Source of the DNA: Burkholderiales bacterium
GTDB taxonomy: Bacteria > Pseudomonadota > Gammaproteobacteria > Burkholderiales > Casimicrobiaceae
Reading direction: 5' to 3'
NCBI GenBank assembly: GCA_016790165.1
Contig: JAEUPL010000030.1
Coordinates: forward strand, 62,001 to 126,000
DNA: 64,000 nucleotides
The translations under genes and the position numbers were made by a program. Every line of letters starts with the position of its first letter. The stretch's first letter is position 1. The notes under the pieces were generated by a model. It did not search any database, was not told where the DNA came from, and was given only the letters and a program-made list of their open reading frames with translations. Below, piece by piece: positions 36,037 through 45,032 of the stretch.

Positions 36037-38481
36037 CTATTTCGCCACCGGCGCGAGGGTTTGCCGCGACCGCGCCTCGCGCTCAATGGCCTTCTGGTCA
36101 AACCACCACGGCAACAGTTTGCCGGCGAACCACGCGTCGAGCTGATCCTTCTGGTGGGCGTGGAACTGCCGCTCGACCACCCCGCCCGACAGCACGGCCT
36201 GCACCTTTTCGTCATCGGCGAGATCGGCCACGATGCGCATCGACGCGTGAATATCAACATCGTAGCCCGACATGAAGCCCAGTGTGAGCGCCCGCATGAC
36301 GGTTTCGTTCGAGCCATCGTAGGGTTGCGCTGCGCGGCCAAGGAAATCGCGGCCGGCACCGGTGCGGCGCAGCGGCGCGTCAAAGTGAATGACATGCTCC
36401 GCCCCCCATTTCCACGCCTTCGCATCCGCGCCGTATTTGGCGATGAGTTCGGCTCGAACTGCCGTTGCGGCACGGTGCGCGATCTCAGTGAGCGATTCAC
36501 GCGCGGGTGTGCGCACGTCGTCAAACCACGCCGAGTTGGGCAATTGCAGCAGTTGGTCAAATCGGGCTTGCCAGAGGTAGCCTTGCGCAAGCCACTTGCG
36601 CGCAGCTTCGTCCCCAAGCTCATCAACAAACGTCTCGTAGGCGATGCGCTGATAGAGGTGACGATAGATCAGCGACGCGGGTTGATCGGCGCGTTCATCG
36701 CCGTCCCAGGCGGAGAGTATCGCCGCCCAGTCCTCAAAGCCGGGCACGCCTTTGAACAGCGTGACGAGCAGCGGCAGCAAATGCCGCGCCTGCTTGTTGC
36801 GGATGTCCATCTGCAAACGGGCGTGATCGGCGACCGTAGTGGCCTTGGCCGCATCAAGCACTTCGCCGATGCGTTCAATGCGATACGCGGGCGAAAAGAA
36901 CGATGAATACTCGTAGGTGGTGTCGGCGGCGCGTGTGTCGTGGTTCGCCGTGCCAATCCAGCCGCGGGCCGGTGAGCGCTGGCCAGGCATCTTGTCCGGC
37001 GGAATCATCGCGAGCCAATCGTCCTCGCGCGCGGCCGGCTTGGGGTAAAGGCCCTGTCCGCTGCGCCGCACGGGCACGCGACCCGTGGCGCGATGACCAA
37101 TGGCGCCCGCCTTGTCGGCAAACACGAAATTGAAGTACATCACGTCGATCTGCTGCACCGCGGCATTGAGCTCGTCGGCATTTTTGGCAAGCAGCATGCG
37201 GTCAATGCCAATCTCGCCACCAGGCAGTTCGGCGGATACCATGCGCAGGCTCAACACGCGATCCTTGTTCGCTCCAAGCGGCGCAGCACTGACCACGGGA
37301 CCGCGCACCGTGCGCTTGATGCTGAGCGTTTCTTCACGGTATCCACCCGGCGCGTCCTTGTCCTTGATGCGGATGACCTCATTGCTGACCGCAAAGGGTT
37401 TCGCTTGATCACCGTCGAGGTAGTGATCCGGCTTGCCGGGTGCCAGCTGTTCGATGAATAGATCCTGACTGTCGCCGTAGGCGTTGGTGACGCCAAACGC
37501 AACATCCGCATTGCGGCCCACCAGAATGCCCGGCACCGCGGGGAGCGCAGCGCCCACCGCGCGAATGTCCGGGCTGAACAGGCCCACCGGCATCCAGATG
37601 CCGGGGAGTACCCGGGCGTCGAGATGAGGGTCGTTGACGACCATCGGTTTGCCGTTTGCTGCACGCGAGCCCGCGACGACCCAGTTGTTGCTGCCCACGG
37701 CCAGCGGCGGGCGGAAGGCGTCATCGGACGCAAGCGAGGCCGTGGATGGGTCGCCGACGCCCAGCCACATCGCGGCCGTCTTGGTGGCTGCGCTGGGGTT
37801 GGTTGGGGCCGGCGACGCCGCGGCGGGCCGCGGAATACCGGTCGGCGCATCGCGATAGGCAGGCGGAAACAGATCGCTGGCACGCTCGTAGCCGAGCTTG
37901 TCGATCAGCAATTGCGTGAGCAATTCAGCCTTGTAGTTCGCCGCCTGACTCCAGTTCACAAAGTGCAGCACGTTGACCATGTCCGCGATTTGCCACTCAC
38001 TCGCACGGAAGCCTGCGAGTTTGAGCTCCACCGGCAAGTCGTCGGCGTGTTGCGTGATGTAGGCGTTCATGCCTTCGGCGTACCAACCCAACCATTGGCG
38101 GGCGGCTGGCGAGAGCAGTTTCGCGTGGCGCTCGGCGTTGCGTCGGAGTCCGATCAGACGGATTTCGCGGTCATTCTTGAGTCCCTTTTCGCCGATGGCC
38201 TCTGCCAGCCGCCCTGAGGCAATAGCGCGATACGCCTCAAGCTGGAAGATGCGTGACTGCGCCGTCACGAAGCCCTGCGCGCGGATCAGATCGGGAGTGT
38301 TCTGAGCAAAGATGTAGGGGATGCCATGCCCATCGCGCAGCACCTGCACCGGAGCGCTCAGGCCGTTGAAGGCCACCGTCCCGCTCACGTTCGGCCCGCG
38401 TGCGTGCCCCGAGAGCAGCCAGATTGCACCGGCGGCGAGCACGACGACGACGGCCAGCAGGCCTCGAATCAACCAACGCAT
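36037..38481 (-). CDS. Penicillin acylase family Ntn-hydrolase
   Basis: The 814-residue protein has an N-terminal membrane anchor or signal (LLAVVVVLAAGAIWLLSG), an alpha subunit with GHGIPYIFAQNTPDLIRAQGFVTAQSRIFQLEAYR, a linker, and the self-processing site GSNNWVVAG at residues 263-271. Ser264 would be the nucleophile and new N-terminus of the beta subunit. The beta part continues with MVVNDPHLDARVLPGIW and GNVNxxF-like sequence. Family members cleave amide bonds of beta-lactams or, physiologically, acyl-homoserine lactones and aryl-acyl amides in the periplasm. The natural substrate is unknown here. Confidence 0.92.
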   Translation of the reverse strand: MRWLIRGLLAVVVVLAAGAIWLLSGHARGPNVSGTVAFNGLSAPVQVLRDGHGIPYIFAQNTPDLIRAQGFVTAQSRIFQLEAYRAIASGRLAEAIGEKGLKNDREIRLIGLRRNAERHAKLLSPAARQWLGWYAEGMNAYITQHADDLPVELKLAGFRASEWQIADMVNVLHFVNWSQAANYKAELLTQLLIDKLGYERASDLFPPAYRDAPTGIPRPAAASPAPTNPSAATKTAAMWLGVGDPSTASLASDDAFRPPLAVGSNNWVVAGSRAANGKPMVVNDPHLDARVLPGIWMPVGLFSPDIRAVGAALPAVPGILVGRNADVAFGVTNAYGDSQDLFIEQLAPGKPDHYLDGDQAKPFAVSNEVIRIKDKDAPGGYREETLSIKRTVRGPVVSAAPLGANKDRVLSLRMVSAELPGGEIGIDRMLLAKNADELNAAVQQIDVMYFNFVFADKAGAIGHRATGRVPVRRSGQGLYPKPAAREDDWLAMIPPDKMPGQRSPARGWIGTANHDTRAADTTYEYSSFFSPAYRIERIGEVLDAAKATTVADHARLQMDIRNKQARHLLPLLVTLFKGVPGFEDWAAILSAWDGDERADQPASLIYRHLYQRIAYETFVDELGDEAARKWLAQGYLWQARFDQLLQLPNSAWFDDVRTPARESLTEIAHRAATAVRAELIAKYGADAKAWKWGAEHVIHFDAPLRRTGAGRDFLGRAAQPYDGSNETVMRALTLGFMSGYDVDIHASMRIVADLADDEKVQAVLSGGVVERQFHAHQKDQLDAWFAGKLLPWWFDQKAIEREARSRQTLAPVAK

Positions 38482-38546
38482 GTGTTTCCTCCTTATGCGA
38501 CGCCGTCAGCCCGTCAGTCGATCCAGGTCGCGATCGCGCGGAGGCA

Positions 38547-39335
38547 CTATAGCCGGTTCTGCGGCAACTGGTAGTTGGCGTCGGTCACCAGGTCGACGCC
38601 GCAGTAGAGGTTCTCGATCCAGTCGATGAACGCGTTCACCATCGGCTTGCCTTTGAAGAACGGGCCGTGCTGCGGCACGATCATCTCAATGTCGAGCTGG
38701 CGCGCCATGCGTGCCCAGAGTCGGCACACTTTGTTCGACACCATGTAGCGGCGATGGAAGCCCTCCATGTTCGGCACATGGCGGGCAAAGTCCGGCACCG
38801 GTTGGCCGCACACCACCGGTGGCATCAGGGAGGCACCGAGGTCACCGGAAAAGAGAATCTTGCTGACCGGATCGTAGAACTGGAAATTACCTTCCGAATG
38901 CAGGAAGTGCGCCGGGATCACGTGCAGAGCGCTTTTTCCGAGCGGCAGAATGCCGCCCTCGTCTCGCACGGCCAGGATTCGGCCTTCCGTTTTGGTACCG
39001 GTACAGAAGTGTGGCGCAAAGCGCGACCAGATCGACGAGATGACGAGCTGGCAGTCGGTCCCATTGAGCCAGCGTGCGAGAGAGGCGATGATGTCCGGGT
39101 CGGCGTGCGACGCGCAGACATAGCGCAGCTTCTTCGGCGGCACGTAGCGCGACATGGTCATGTACAGCGCGTGGTACGTCATGTTGCCACCGGGGTCGAT
39201 CAACGCGTCGTCGCCGTTGTCGACCACCAGAAACTGGTTGGCCTGGACGGCTTCGGTCGGTCCTTCGTTAACCAGATCGGAGAACGAGATGCAGATGTGA
39301 GTGCCGTCGTTGTACAGCTCGGTCGGTGCGAACAT
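38547..39335 (-). CDS. MBL-fold di-iron protein (oxygen-binding ODP-like)
   Basis: The 262-residue protein has a metallo-beta-lactamase fold of the flavodiiron/ODP type: NQFLVVDNGDDALIDPGGN, the metal site SHADPDIIASLARW (HxDxD form), an H in IPAHFLHSEGNFQFYDP, the Asp bridge in LFSGDLGASL and the final His in IVPQHGPFF. There is no flavodoxin domain, so it is the stand-alone ODP class, which binds oxygen or nitric oxide and has been linked to sensing. TTAGGAG is placed before the ATG. It is transcribed in the same direction as its neighbours but separated from them by about 65-100 bases. Confidence 0.85.
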   Translation of the reverse strand: MFAPTELYNDGTHICISFSDLVNEGPTEAVQANQFLVVDNGDDALIDPGGNMTYHALYMTMSRYVPPKKLRYVCASHADPDIIASLARWLNGTDCQLVISSIWSRFAPHFCTGTKTEGRILAVRDEGGILPLGKSALHVIPAHFLHSEGNFQFYDPVSKILFSGDLGASLMPPVVCGQPVPDFARHVPNMEGFHRRYMVSNKVCRLWARMARQLDIEMIVPQHGPFFKGKPMVNAFIDWIENLYCGVDLVTDANYQLPQNRL

Positions 39336-39439
39336 GCCTCACTCCTAAGAAAATACTTAGACTCAAGGCGATATTGTGCGGCAGTGCAGCATTTCAGAAT
39401 TGATGCGGGTCAAGGACCGTGGCTTTTGCGTTCCAGACC

Positions 39440-40801
39440 CTACGCCGCCGCGTTGAACGAATCGCCGAGCGCCGCAAGCAGCCGGTCGATGTCGGCGCGT
39501 TCGGCGACGAAAGGCGGCGCGACCTGAATCGTGTCACCGCCGTAGCGCACATAAAAGCCCTTGCGCCACATGTCCATCGCGATTTCGAACGGGCGTCGCG
39601 CCGGTTCCCCGGGCACTGCAGCGACGGTAATTCCCGCAGCCAGACCGAAATTGCGAATGTCCTGCACATGCTTCGCGCCGCGCAACTGATGCACGGCGGT
39701 CTCGAAGTGCGGTGCCAGCGCGCGCACCCGACCCACCGCATCTTCACTGGCAAGCAACTGCATCGCGGCGTTGCCCGCCGCGCACGCCACCGGATGTGCC
39801 GAATAGGTGTAGCCATGCGGGAATTCGAGCAGGTACTCCGGCCCGCCAGCCGCCATGAACGTATCGTGAATTTCCTGACGCGCGACCACGGCGCCCAGGG
39901 GCTGTGCACCGTTGGTGACTTGCTTGGCAATGTTGAGCAGGTCCGGCGTCACGCCGAACGCCTCCGCCCCGGTCCATGCGCCGGCCCGGCCGAAACCGGT
40001 GATCACTTCGTCAAAGATGAGCAGGATGTGGTGTTCGGTGCAGATCTCCCGCAGGCGCTTAAGATAGCTCTCCGGTGGAATGATCACACCCGCGGAACCG
40101 GCGAACGGCTCCACAATCACAGCGGCGATGGTTGACGCGTCGTGCAGCCCGATCAGGTCTAGCAGGCGGTTGGCGAGCGCCTCGCCGCCTTCCGGCGGCA
40201 TGCCACGGTGAAAGCTGCCCGCAGCCGGCTGCGTGTGCGGCAGATGATCGGCCTCGACGCCCTGGCCAAAGGTCTTTCGGTTGCCGGCGATGCCGCCGAC
40301 CGAGATGCCACCAAAATTGACGCCGTGGTAGCCCTTTTCCCGACCGATGAGTCGCGTTTTGCCGGCTTGCCCCTTCGCCCGCCAATAGGCGCGCGCCATC
40401 TTTAGCGACGTGTCGGCCGCCTCCGAGCCCGATCCGGTGAAAAACACGCGATTGAGGCCCGCCGGCATGCGCTCAACGATGCGGTTGGCGAGCTCAAACG
40501 AGCCCGGATGCCCAAACTGGAATGCCGGCGAATAGTCGAGCGTGGCGATCTGACGACTCACGGCCTCGACGATTTCGCGTCGTGTGTGGCCCAGGCCGCA
40601 GCACCAGAGCCCGGACAGGCCATCAAAGACCCGCCGCCCGTTGCTGTCGTGGAGGTAACAGCCGCTGGCACCCACGATCATCCGTGGCTCGGCCTTGAAC
40701 TGCCGATTCCCGGTAAACGGCATCCAGTGCGCCGCCAGCCACGCGGGATCAGTTCTGACGACTGTGTCGGTGCTGGATGAAGGCTGTGTGCTGAGGTCCA
40801 T
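39440..40801 (-). CDS. Class III PLP-dependent aminotransferase
   Basis: The product, about 453 residues, matches omega-amino acid--pyruvate type aminotransferases. It has WMPFTGNRQFKAEPRMIVGASGCYLHDSNGRRVFDGLSGLWCCGLGH, the cofactor phosphate loop FFTGSGSEAADTSLKMARAYW, the Asp of LLIFDEVITGFGRAG and the Schiff-base Lys in LLNIAKQVTNGAQPLGAV. Family members transfer amino groups from omega-amino acids such as beta-alanine or from taurine-like amines to pyruvate. ATG 40801 is chosen over TTG 40828. The cytoplasmic enzyme stands alone here, divergent from rpsF. Confidence 0.92.
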   Translation of the reverse strand: MDLSTQPSSSTDTVVRTDPAWLAAHWMPFTGNRQFKAEPRMIVGASGCYLHDSNGRRVFDGLSGLWCCGLGHTRREIVEAVSRQIATLDYSPAFQFGHPGSFELANRIVERMPAGLNRVFFTGSGSEAADTSLKMARAYWRAKGQAGKTRLIGREKGYHGVNFGGISVGGIAGNRKTFGQGVEADHLPHTQPAAGSFHRGMPPEGGEALANRLLDLIGLHDASTIAAVIVEPFAGSAGVIIPPESYLKRLREICTEHHILLIFDEVITGFGRAGAWTGAEAFGVTPDLLNIAKQVTNGAQPLGAVVARQEIHDTFMAAGGPEYLLEFPHGYTYSAHPVACAAGNAAMQLLASEDAVGRVRALAPHFETAVHQLRGAKHVQDIRNFGLAAGITVAAVPGEPARRPFEIAMDMWRKGFYVRYGGDTIQVAPPFVAERADIDRLLAALGDSFNAAA

Positions 40802-41130
40802 GATGTCGTCCGCTGGCGGCCAAATCAATACCGACAGCTCTTTGATGGGGATGAACTGGAGTCTATCCGTGCGACGCGGTGGCTGCTTGCGGCGTCTCGC
40901 CCTCCTGCCGGACTTCCAGGCGGCATTCGTTTAGCCTATAATGCTGGGTTCTGCCCCATGACACATACGGGTCGTGCTGCGGTTTTCCCGGTGCAAGCCG
41001 GTGATGCCGTCTCAGCGACCTGCAATCAACAAACGTCGGGGGTCAGGCAAGCGTACGCCGACACAGCAGGGTTTTCATACTGCCCACGGCGGACATTTAT
41101 CTGTCCATAGATCGCGAAAGGAAATGACCG
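40802..41130. other. Intergenic region and rpsF leader
   Basis: These 329 bases separate the divergent aminotransferase and rpsF genes. The region after the TATAAT box, about 40948-41130, is a long leader with GC-rich segments that can pair, such as CCGGTGCAAGCCGG near 40990. In many bacteria an S6:S18-binding structure lies in the rpsF leader and mediates autoregulation. Such a structure is plausible here but not demonstrated by reading alone. GAAAGGAAATGACC at the end holds the ribosome site. Confidence 0.45.
40914..40942 (+). promoter_or_regulatory. Probable rpsF promoter
   Basis: TATAAT at 40937-40942 is a perfect -10 box. TTCCAG lies 17 bases upstream at 40914-40919 as a weak -35. The position fits transcription of rpsF-rpsR-rplI with a leader of about 180 bases. 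Confidence 0.6.
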
Positions 41131-41499
41131 ATGCGTCATTACGAGATCGTTTTTATCGTCCATCCGGACCAAAGCGAGCAAGTGCCCACGATGGTTGAGC
41201 GTTATCGCTCCCTCGTCACCGGCAAGGCAGGCAAGATTCATCGCCTGGAAGATTGGGGTCGCCGCCAACTGGCCTACCCGATCAACAAAATCTACAAAGC
41301 CCACTACGTGTGCATGAATATCGAGTGCGACCGCGACACGCTGGTTGAGCTCGAAACCGCGTTCAAGTTCAACGACGCCGTGTTGCGCCACCTGACTGTC
41401 AAGAAAGACGCCGCAGAAGTCGCGCCGTCGCCGATGATGGCTGGCGAAAAGGCCAAGAATCTCAACACCGAAACGGCCGATGCGGCCGCCGCTCAATAA
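41131..41499 (+). CDS. rpsF: 30S ribosomal protein S6
   Basis: S6 binds 16S rRNA together with S18 on the platform of the small subunit. The 122-residue product [21 protein letters not shown], with [37 protein letters not shown], is a clear S6. The C-terminal tail is low-complexity and acidic/alanine-rich, as in other proteobacterial S6 proteins. AAAGGAAATG provides the ribosome site. It is the first gene of the rpsF-rpsR-rplI operon, 12 bases before rpsR, with no priB between them. Confidence 0.98.
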   Translation: MRHYEIVFIVHPDQSEQVPTMVERYRSLVTGKAGKIHRLEDWGRRQLAYPINKIYKAHYVCMNIECDRDTLVELETAFKFNDAVLRHLTVKKDAAEVAPSPMMAGEKAKNLNTETADAAAAQ

Positions 41500-41511
41500 C
41501 GGAGGCAGCTC

Positions 41512-41787
41512 ATGGCATTCGGCAAACCCAAATTCGGCCAGCGCCCCAAGCGTGATCGTCAACCGAGCCTGTTCAAGCGCAAGAAGTTCTGCCGCTTCAC
41601 GGCCGCTGGCGTGAAAGAGATCGACTACAAAGACATCGACACGCTGAAAGACTTCATCCAGGAAAACGGCAAGATCATGCCGGGCCGCGTGACAGGCACC
41701 AAAGCCCGCTACCAGCGCCAACTGACCGTCGCGATCAACCGTGCGCGTTTCCTCGCGCTGGTGCCGTACTGCGACCAGCACGAATAA
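41512..41787 (+). CDS. rpsR: 30S ribosomal protein S18
   Basis: The 91-residue product has the conserved core [64 protein letters not shown], the S18 signature that forms a heterodimer with S6 on 16S rRNA. The N-terminal extension [20 protein letters not shown] is basic, as in many betaproteobacterial S18 proteins. GGAGGCAG precedes the ATG. Gene order and spacing are normal except for the missing priB. Confidence 0.98.
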   Translation: MAFGKPKFGQRPKRDRQPSLFKRKKFCRFTAAGVKEIDYKDIDTLKDFIQENGKIMPGRVTGTKARYQRQLTVAINRARFLALVPYCDQHE

Positions 41788-41808
41788 GCCGCAGAAGGAA
41801 CTACAACC

Positions 41809-42261
41809 ATGCAAATCATTCTGCTTGAAAAAGTCCTCAACGTCGGCCTCCTCGGCGACATCGTCAAGGTCAAGGACGGCTACGCCCGTAACTTCCTGAT
41901 CCCGCAAGGCAAAGCCAAGCGAGCGACAGAAAAGAACATCGCCGACCTCGCGGCTCGCCGCGCAGAGCTGGAAAAGATCGCTGCCGACAAGCTCGCCACG
42001 CAAACTGCGCTCGGCGAGAAGCTCAACGGCGTTGAGCTCAAGATGTCGCAAAAAGCCGGTGTCGACGGCCGCCTGTTTGGCTCGGTCACCAACGTTGACA
42101 TCGCCGAGGCGCTGCGCGCCCAGGGCTACGAAGTCACCAAGTCGATGGTGCAGATGCCCACGGGCCCGATCAAGACCATTGGCGAAACCGACGTGAAGCT
42201 CGCCCTGCACACAGACGTCACGGCCGAGATCAAGGTCATTGTGGTGGCGGAAAAAGAATAG
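41809..42261 (+). CDS. rplI: 50S ribosomal protein L9
   Basis: L9 is an elongated two-domain protein at the base of the L1 stalk that helps maintain reading frame. The 150-residue product [40 protein letters not shown] carries the N-terminal 23S rRNA-binding domain; the long connecting helix ([28 protein letters not shown]) and the C-terminal domain ([31 protein letters not shown]) follow. AGAAGGAA is the ribosome site. A strong terminator follows 21 bases later. Confidence 0.98.
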   Translation: MQIILLEKVLNVGLLGDIVKVKDGYARNFLIPQGKAKRATEKNIADLAARRAELEKIAADKLATQTALGEKLNGVELKMSQKAGVDGRLFGSVTNVDIAEALRAQGYEVTKSMVQMPTGPIKTIGETDVKLALHTDVTAEIKVIVVAEKE

Positions 42262-42282
42262 TTCTCCGCAACGGCTTGCCGG

Positions 42283-42312
42283 AAAACCCGCTTCGGCGGG
42301 TTTTTCTTTTTT
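42283..42312 (+). terminator. Intrinsic terminator after rplI
   Basis: AAAACCCGC / GCGGGTTTT (42283-42291 and 42296-42304) with a TTCG tetraloop is followed by T-rich sequence to 42312. It is a textbook rho-independent terminator. Confidence 0.93.
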
Positions 42313-42323
42313 TGGGCGCTGGT

Positions 42324-42415
42324 GCTTATTGCTGAACGCGAAGCGGCGACTCGCTCGCAGGCTCGCTCTTCGTTGCTGTGAGCGCTTTGCGCTCCGACGC
42401 TACGTTGCAATAAGC
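42324..42415. repeat. 92-bp imperfect palindrome with GCTTATTGC ends
   Basis: GCTTATTGC at 42324-42332 and GCAATAAGC at 42407-42415 flank a GC-rich stretch with repeated CGAAGCG and GCTCGC motifs. It lies in the 342-base gap between rplI and the hydrolase gene. It differs from the GTCGAC-centred family. The rest of the gap, 42416-42603, shows no gene or other clear structure. Confidence 0.55.
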
Positions 42416-42603
42416 TGGGTGATTGCGCGCCTGGCCCGCGTACTTCCGCGGGAAATGGGGCGCATTGAGACTGTTCGACAGTTGACCCAATCGCGCTGAT
42501 GGCGCGGTTTGTTTGTTTGAATGGCTAACTCGAAAACGGGTTCTTACGCTTGACCGTCTGCCCGAATCTAGCCCAATGGGATGGACTCCTCCCGCACGCT
42601 GTC

Positions 42604-43422
42604 ATGCCGAACACTTCGCGACCTCACATCACCTTTCTGCACGCCAACGGCTACCCCTCAGGCGTCTATCGGCAGTTCTTTGCCGCCCTGCAAGGCCGAC
42701 ATGCGGTGGTGGACGCACCTGAGATACTGGCGACCACTAAGGACTGCGCTCCCCATCACCGCTGGCCGCAGATGCTCGAGCAGGTTCTCGCGGAAACCCG
42801 CTCCCATTCCCCGAAACCGACCCGGCGAGCCATCGTGGGCCACTCGATGGGCGGCTACATCGCGCTGCAGACGGCAGCGCGGCACCCTGAACGGTTCAGC
42901 GATGTCGTGCTCTTGGATTCACCCATACCTACCGGCTGGCGCGCCAACCTGCTGAGTTTGTCGCAGTTGACTGGTCTCGCCTATCGCGCCGGACCGGCAC
43001 CGATTGCGGCGAGGCGGCGTGACCGGTGGCCGAGCCGGGATGCCGCACGCGAGTTCTTTCAAGCCAAGGCGTTTGTGCGGCGCTGGGCGCCGGGCGTGCT
43101 GGACGACTTCATCGCGCACGCCCTGGTTGCGACCGGCGACAACGACGAAGTGACCCTGCGGATTCCGCGCGACGTCGAACGTGACATTTACGCTCACATC
43201 GTGCACAGCGCGGCACGGCGTGCGCTCGGCGCGCTTCGTCGCACGCCGGTGCGCGTGAGTTTCATCGCCGGACAAATGTCTGAGGAAACACGGATGGCGG
43301 GCTACGCAGCCAATGAGCGGCTGTTCGCGCCGCGTTTTCACTCGATGCCCAATGGCCACCTCATTCCGCTGGAGGCGCCCGCGCCGTGCGCCGAGATGTT
43401 GCTCGACATCCTCAAATCGTAA
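42604..43422 (+). CDS. Alpha/beta hydrolase
   Basis: The 272-residue protein has the alpha/beta hydrolase fold: oxyanion region TFLHANGYPSGVYRQFFAAL, nucleophile elbow GHSMGGYIALQTAARHPE (Ser in GHSMG), an acid likely in SFIAGQMSEETRMAGYAANER and a catalytic His in FHSMPNGHLIPLEAP. There is no signal peptide, so it is probably cytoplasmic. Substrate cannot be deduced; members include esterases and C-C hydrolases. ATG 42604 is preferred; TTG 42550 is in frame upstream. It is convergent with the MFS gene, 28 bases between stops. Confidence 0.85.
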   Translation: MPNTSRPHITFLHANGYPSGVYRQFFAALQGRHAVVDAPEILATTKDCAPHHRWPQMLEQVLAETRSHSPKPTRRAIVGHSMGGYIALQTAARHPERFSDVVLLDSPIPTGWRANLLSLSQLTGLAYRAGPAPIAARRRDRWPSRDAAREFFQAKAFVRRWAPGVLDDFIAHALVATGDNDEVTLRIPRDVERDIYAHIVHSAARRALGALRRTPVRVSFIAGQMSEETRMAGYAANERLFAPRFHSMPNGHLIPLEAPAPCAEMLLDILKS

Positions 43423-43450
43423 CGGGTCACGCAGCGGCCGAGGCGTCTGC

Positions 43451-44959
43451 TTACCCCGCATTGGTTTTCACATCGTCGGCACGCAATTGCCACGCCGCCG
43501 CGATCGCGAGCGCACAGGTGACTGCGAGGACGACAAACACTTCGTCGAACGCCGCCAGGCGCGCGGGGCTGCTCTCGTGCAGGCGGAGCGAATCCCCGTG
43601 TGCCGTGAGGCGCCATTCGAGCACGATGCCGCACACGCTCACGCCGGCGGCGCCGCCCAGCGTGCGCACAAAGTTGATCACGCTCGCACCCTGTGGAATC
43701 AAGGGCCGATCCACGCCGCGCATCGCGCCCAGACTAAGTGAGGGAAGAATGAAACCAAGTCCGATGCGACCGACGACCGCCCAAGCCATCAGCCACCAAA
43801 GTGTTGCCGTTGAATGTACGGTCGTCATCCCGGCAAACGAGCCTGCCAGCAAGCCGAGGCCCACTGAAAGCAGCACAAACGTCGGCCGCCGATCGGCCAG
43901 TCGTCCCACGAGTCCGATGGTCAGTGCGAGCACGATACCCGCCGGCAGCAAGATCGTGCCGACGTACGAGGGCGAGAGCATCAGGGCACGCTGCATGAAC
44001 ACCGGCAACAGATAGGTCGATCCGAACAGCGCCGTGCCGTAAATGAACGCGACGATGCTGCCCATCGCAAATTGTCGATACCGAAACAGCTCAAAGTTCA
44101 TCAACGGTGCCACCGCTGCACGCCGTTCCCAGGCAACGAACGCCACCCACGCGAGCGCTGAAAGCGACAGGAGGGTCAGAGCAATCAGCGGGGAGTCTCC
44201 GTGCAACTGAACCAGACCGTTCAGCAACGTCAGCGTACCGGCGCTCGCCAGCATCAACCCGATCCAGTCGAGCGCGATGCCGTCACGATTCGGTGGCGCA
44301 CCGCCCGGCGCGGTGGTGGGGACATAGCGGTACGCCAGCCCCATCGACACCAGACACAGTGGCACGACCATGAAAAAAATGGAGCGCCAGCCCCACCAGT
44401 CCACCAATATCCCGCCAAGACTCGGACCGAGCGCAGGCGCGAGCACCACCCCCATGCCAAACAAACCGCTCGCACGCCCCTGTTCGCTCGTATCGAACGC
44501 ACGCAGAATGATGATCGCCGGAATCGGTTGCACCACGCCCGCTGCGAGGCCCTCGGCAACCCGCGCGACGAGCACCAGTGCGTACGTGCCGGACAGGCCT
44601 CCGGCGACGCCACCCAGCAAGAGCAACCACATGCAGATGAGATAGGTGCGTCGATAGCCGTAGCGCGCGAGCAACCATGGCGTGGTCAGCATCGACACCG
44701 TCATCGCGGCCATGAATGCGGAGCTGACCCATTGTGCGCGGTCCTGGCCCAGCGTGAAGTGCCGGCTCATGTCGGGAATGGCGACGTTGACGATGGTGGA
44801 CGACATCACCGAGGCTATGGTTCCGACCATCAGTGATAGTAGCAGCAGCCAGCGATGGCGATGGCCATAGCGAGCCTGCAGTGCGGCCAGCGTGCCAGGA
44901 ACGGCGGCGGCCTGCGCCCGATCGGTGGATGGGTCCGCAGGAGGTTCGGGATTGCGCAT
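43451..44959 (-). CDS. MFS drug-efflux transporter, DHA2 (EmrB/QacA) type
   Basis: The product, about 502 residues, has fourteen predicted membrane segments. Motif A-like sequence LLARYGYRRTYLICMWLLLLGG and the segment SSTIVNVAIPDMSRHF are typical of the DHA2 family of proton-coupled exporters. PIPAIIILRAFDTSEQGRASGLFGMGVVLAPALGPSLGGILVDWWGWRSIFF carries motif C and the conserved block before helix 6. ATG 44959 is chosen; upstream sequence to 45001 is not conserved-looking. No membrane-fusion partner (EmrA-like) gene is adjacent, so it may work alone or with a distant partner. Confidence 0.92.
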   Translation of the reverse strand: MRNPEPPADPSTDRAQAAAVPGTLAALQARYGHRHRWLLLLSLMVGTIASVMSSTIVNVAIPDMSRHFTLGQDRAQWVSSAFMAAMTVSMLTTPWLLARYGYRRTYLICMWLLLLGGVAGGLSGTYALVLVARVAEGLAAGVVQPIPAIIILRAFDTSEQGRASGLFGMGVVLAPALGPSLGGILVDWWGWRSIFFMVVPLCLVSMGLAYRYVPTTAPGGAPPNRDGIALDWIGLMLASAGTLTLLNGLVQLHGDSPLIALTLLSLSALAWVAFVAWERRAAVAPLMNFELFRYRQFAMGSIVAFIYGTALFGSTYLLPVFMQRALMLSPSYVGTILLPAGIVLALTIGLVGRLADRRPTFVLLSVGLGLLAGSFAGMTTVHSTATLWWLMAWAVVGRIGLGFILPSLSLGAMRGVDRPLIPQGASVINFVRTLGGAAGVSVCGIVLEWRLTAHGDSLRLHESSPARLAAFDEVFVVLAVTCALAIAAAWQLRADDVKTNAG

Positions 44960-45032
44960 CGGGCTTTGAGTGTAGCGCCGCCTAAAATCAGAAGTTATCA
45001 AGCACTTATCCGCGCTCGCGGTTGCCTCCCTG

